Shown here piece by piece: positions 60,901 through 64,000 of a DNA stretch of 64,000 nucleotides; position 1 is the stretch's first letter, and each line of letters opens with the position of its first letter. Position numbers and translations under genes: made by a program. The notes under the pieces were generated by a model. The model ran no database searches, was not told the origin of the DNA, and worked only from the letters and a program-made list of their open reading frames with translations. Origin of the DNA: Gnetum montanum (lineage: Eukaryota > Streptophyta > Gnetopsida > Gnetales > Gnetaceae); the NCBI GenBank assembly GCA_015680685.1, contig MNCI01034026.1, positions 691,165 through 755,164 of the forward strand. The letters are read 5' to 3'.

Positions 60901-62279
60901 TCCTTATCCAGCCATCCGAGATTTTTACATCTAGCAAAGAAGTCGGCATAGTGGGTTAGGTATTCTAGAATTTCAAATGCTAGTTGTTCCATGACAGCGG
61001 CCCATACGTTGCTAATAGTAGTAAATTCACTAATAGCCCTTTCAGTCAATGACAAGGTATCATTATCGCCCAAGAGACCGCTGTCATTGATAAAGAATCT
61101 ACATCATAGAAAATGGGCAAATTCTTTACGCTCAACGTAAATTTAGACAACAGTTAGCGTATTGACACACATCGAAATGACAAAAATTTAGATTCTTACC
61201 CGCCAGCGTAATACACAATACCAGGTGGGCTCTAGAAATAGGTTGTGAGGTGACGGGCCACAAACAGAGTATTGTAGGAGTGATAGCAGTTAAATTTGGG
61301 CACCTCCTAGATCCAACTCAAACGCCTCAGACCTTTGATGCTTTGTTCGCAGTCTTGCACCTACGTAGTCTCAATTCTGCCATCTGTCAAGAACCCCAAG
61401 ACACCCTGCGTTGAACCGACCAGTAGTGTCTCCAAAATAGTGGCAGCTACATCGCCTAGTAGATGCGACTAGACAATTACACTGTAGTTATGAAGAAAAA
61501 ACTGTAGGAACCCTCGTGCACCTCTTCGGAACCATACCGCCTCCCCCTTTATATGAGCATGAGGAGGAGGAACATTGGCCATGGGAACATGCATGCAGCA
61601 CAGAACGCCCACGATGTCCAAAATAATTAGGATGAGCTTTAACATAATACTGTACAATGCAAACATGTTACTATTAGACAAAGAATTTGAACATAAACAT
61701 TCATCATGCTATAATAGGGTTCGCCTGATTCCCAGAAAATTACAGATCTCACTGAAAACGCATAGCCAGAATCACCCAAACCCTTGCAACAGCTCAAGGT
61801 TTGTCTCTGACAACGGTGATGAAGGCAACACTACGTATTACTCCAGTGTAACATGAAACTATTACAGGAATAAAGAAAAGTAAAACAAAACCCTGATTAC
61901 ACTACCTACAAATATAATACCTAGGTCTTTCGATTATACACAACGTTTGTCTAGTATTATCCAACATTACCTAAACCCTCGTAACAATATGAGGTTCATT
62001 TCCAATAGCAAAGACGAAGGAAATATTGCAAACCACAATAGCTCAGCCCACGTAAACATATATTAATGCTCAACGTAACATATACATTCAGGGAAACAAT
62101 AGAAAACTATGACGCTGCAAAAAATACAATAATAGTGCAAAAGGATGAACGATGACTTACCGGTTAAGAGGAGTAACTTCCCGAGCCTCGACTCTGGCCA
62201 GCGAATCCCGCTATAGAATCTCTTGCAGTTCATCAATCCTGGCTAGTTTAGCATTCTTTCCCTTGACCTTTGGTGTCAT
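57923..62279 (-). pseudogene. E4 antisense accessory gene (multi-exon, with assembly error)
   Basis: Exon 1 (62161-62279) starts MTPKVKGKNAKLAR and ends VTPLNR before GTAAGT. Exon 2 (61200-61649, exactly 450 bp) reads LILIILDIVGVLC, VWFRRGARGFLQFF and ends GIVYYAG before GTAAGA. Exon 3 is 60834-61098. Exon 4 spans about 59710-60705 but contains a false inverted segment (60326-60452) bounded by N bases. Exon 5 (about 59410-59595) is Glu-rich. Exon 6 (about 59165-59290) reads WGEFPDKFSFIEGIVQDMI. Exon 7 (about 58265-59075) has LWECQSVNEDLWKRLQRSEK and a likely coiled coil. The last exon is very acidic and ends SDSGDKGDA-stop (57923-57925). Exon 2 keeps the first Asp of the HAD-like motif but not the second. 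Stops show it is a pseudogene. Confidence 0.82.
60241..60453. other. Perfect 84-bp inverted duplication bounded by N: probable misassembly
   Basis: 60241-60324 and 60369-60452 are perfect reverse complements, and single N bases sit at 60325 and 60453. The right segment (60326-60452) encodes accessory-gene protein (KGIPADG..YPLFRAQAF) on the plus strand, opposite to the rest of the gene. Turning it around would make it overlap and extend the left part, so it looks like a contig joined in the wrong direction. About 150-200 bp of exon 4 also appear missing at the second N. Confidence 0.8.
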
Positions 62280-62311
62280 GGCTGCAATCGAATGAGTTTT
62301 GGCAAAATCTC

Positions 62312-62319
62312 CTATTTAC
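62312..62319 (-). promoter_or_regulatory. Candidate TATA box for the E4 antisense gene
   Basis: Minus-strand GTAAATAGGAG resembles the CCATAAATAGGG box in E1 and E2 but lies only about 35 bp from the ATG. A deletion of roughly 110 bp in the leader would explain this; otherwise the true box is elsewhere. Confidence 0.35.
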
Positions 62320-62524
62320 GCCTTACTTCTGCCCCACTTCTACTATAGCCAAAATCCAAATTCGTGATATCTATAACCTATCTCGAGTATGAACCATCGG
62401 TTTATAAACAAAATGCTTAAAACTAATTTTTCTTTCTGTCCGATCAATACAGAAATTTCCCAAAACATCGGTGTTAGTATGACATGAGACACAAAGATCG
62501 AGGCATTAATTTCGTAGATATCAT

Positions 62525-62750
62525 GTAGATTGCGGTCCAAAATGACCCTAAACTAATACATTTATCATCTCTTAATCTGGCCACATTAACTACAGTTTGT
62601 ACAGAAATTCAAATTTCACAACACACTAGACATGCCACGTTGCACTTTTCATTTCATTTCATACGCCAACATCTAGGAAGCCGAGCTCGTTATTATCTTA
62701 TAGACTGAACATATTTGTAACGGTCCACTAAGACCTTAAATTGGAAGCCT
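62525..62750. repeat. Boundary motifs between antisense gene and pol (E4)
   Basis: Two clear copies: GGTCCAAAATGACCCTAAAC near 62534 and CGGTCCACTAAGACCTTAAA near 62718. The second is almost identical to the reverse-oriented copies at 480-530. The DNA around them has no gene. Confidence 0.65.
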
Positions 62751-62854
62751 CTTTAATGCTAAAAAGACAAAAAACAAACTCTTATCATTCAACTGATTAG
62801 CAGAAAAAAATGTAACAACTTCCTTTTTGATGTTTTTTACAGGGCGATTCGCAA

Positions 62855-64000
62855 ATGGATGCAGCTTTATCTGCACCATTAGCCTTAATAGGCCCATATG
62901 GAGAGGCCATTAGACAGTTTAACTACACGCTGATAGAAACAGAACCTACCCCTTGTGACGCAACCATAGAAACATCGGAAATATTCCCAAATTAGCTAGA
63001 ACATTTAGCCCGAACTCTAGACCTGGAGGTTGGTGATGTGATCAAGGATCCTCTCAATGAGGTCCCTATGGTTAAGTTCAAAGGTAAGAATAAAACTCTT
63101 AGAGTTAGTTCCCTTTTAGACCAATAGACACAGAGTGGCATAACGTAAGTGCTCTAAAACAACATTGTTGTATTTGCATGGTCATATGAAGACATGCCAG
63201 GATTAGAATCGAGATTAATACAGCATAACATAATTTTAGACCCACGCATCAAAGAAGTTAGACAGAAGGCATGAAATATTAAGCCAGAAATCACGTTAAC
63301 AGTGCGTAATGAAATCACCAAGCTATATCAAGCTGGTTTCATTCGCATGGTTGATTACTCAGATTGGGTGTCCAACATTGTAGTTGTTTCTAAGAAAACG
63401 GGAGGTATACGCATTTGCATAGACTTTCGAGACCTGAACAAAGCTACGATTAAGGACAATTTCCTGCTACCAAGTATCGACCAACTAATCGACACAACAG
63501 TTGGTCACACACTTCTATCCTTTATGGATGGTTTCTCAGGTTATAATCAAATTCACGTCAACCTGGAGTATTAATTGACCACAACATTCATGACACCCTA
63601 GGGGACCTTCTGTTACACTATGATGCCTTTTGGGCTAAAAAATGCTAGGGCAACGTATCAACGGGCCATGACATACATCTTTAGCGACTACCTTTTAGGG
63701 AGATTGAACGACTACGTAGATGACATAGCTGTCAAGTCTATAAATTTTGAAGATCATTCAAAAGACCTAGAGTTAGTCCTTAAATGATGTCTCAAGCATG
63801 ACTTGCAGCTTAACCCAAAGAAATGCATATTCGGAGTCAAAACTGAATGCATGTTGGGGTTTGTGGTATTAGAGACTGGCATCTGAGTCGACCCCGAAAA
63901 AGTTAAAGCCATTGTTGATTTAACACCATCTACAAACCTCAAAGAACTATGTGGGTTGCAACGCAGACTATAGTTCATTAGGCGGTTCATTTCGAAATTA
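62855..64000 (+). pseudogene. pol: E4 pol, 5' part (reverse transcriptase), cut by window end
   Basis: The ATG at 62855 follows TTTTTTACAG/GG by 12 bases, the best splice-acceptor-like site among the copies. The N-terminal region LSAPLALIGPYGEAIRQF matches E2. RT motifs: GFIRMVDYSDWVSNI, RICIDFRDLNKATIKD, LPSIDQLID, LLSFMDGFSGYNQ, YVDDIAVKS (63711-63737), LNPKKCIFGVKT. Stops (for example 62994, 63124, 63571, 63598 and 63785) interrupt the frame; where relatives are clear they are TAG from CAG or TGG, or TGA. RNase H and integrase would lie beyond the window. Confidence 0.88.

Larger units (their letters stand above)
36033..64000 (+). mobile_element. E4: Tat-lineage element split by nested E3, runs off window
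   Basis: Parts in order: LTR-B, primer-binding site (37236), one leader repeat, gag N-terminus (37481-37758), then the nested E3 element, gag continuation (55035-56976), a Pro-rich remnant, antisense gene (57923-62279) and pol (62855 to the window end). The protease domain found in the other elements is missing. The join at 55034/55035 aligns gag exactly with E1 and E2. Confidence 0.8.

Noticed and set aside
1-64000. Host protein-coding genes, tRNA or rRNA genes
   Set aside because: All protein similarity traces to retrotransposon gag, pro, pol or the accessory gene; no cloverleaf or rRNA signatures were recognised by eye.

Overview
This is plant nuclear DNA made almost entirely of decayed long-terminal-repeat retrotransposons. 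I find no host gene, tRNA, rRNA or CRISPR array. The pol proteins carry a Ty3/gypsy reverse transcriptase (YVDD), two RNase H domains in tandem (the second an 'archaeal-type' RNase H with an NNIAEYEGLL-like core), an HHCC + DDE integrase, and a gag with a C-x2-H-x4-H-x4-C knuckle. Dual RNase H is the hallmark of the plant Tat lineage (relatives of Ogre/Retand). Large, old, nested and CpG/CHG-deaminated copies suggest a big plant genome such as a gymnosperm or fern; that is inference, and the species cannot be read from the sequence.

Layout. 1-6.5 kb: AT-rich DNA with a diverged tandem array of ~180-195 bp units, each carrying a hairpin. 6.5-8.9 kb: a broken plus-strand copy (E5) of the gene described below. 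8.9-10.7 kb: an LTR-like piece and unassigned remnants. 10.75-37.23 kb: composite element E1/E2. It runs LTR-A, leader, gag-pro, antisense gene, then a second leader, gag-pro and antisense gene, then one pol (with a 711-bp internal duplication), then LTR-B. 36.03-64.0 kb: element E4, which shares LTR-B as its 5' LTR. Its gag is split by a nested younger element, E3 (37.76-55.03 kb). E4 resumes at 55.03 kb and runs off the window inside reverse transcriptase.

The striking feature is that every element carries, in the gap between protease and reverse transcriptase, a multi-exon gene on the opposite strand. In E3 I can trace eight exons (43781-48213, minus) with GT-AG borders. Their summed length is 3198 nt (1066 codons), in frame throughout. 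The same gene is present at the same place in E1 (16940-20919), E2 (26129-30514) and E4 (57923-62279), each with a TATA-like box upstream of its ATG. Exon 2 is exactly 450 bp in E1, E3 and E4. It encodes a domain resembling the FCP1/NLI-interacting-factor HAD phosphatase fold, but the catalytic DxD is lost or altered. Exon 4 encodes a large domain I cannot name; exon 7 looks coiled-coil; the tail is acidic or polar.

Two short sequence families mark the non-coding parts of these elements. One is a ~20-bp motif (consensus near CCGAAATGRCSTTAAACTA) at the pro/antisense, antisense/pol and pol/LTR boundaries. The other is a palindromic word (GCGTATACGC in E3, AGCGTAGCA in E1/E2) clustered in LTRs, leaders and the antisense gene's first intron. 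Together they suggest a retrotransposon carrying an accessory, oppositely transcribed regulator and its possible cis targets. The function is not known from this sequence.
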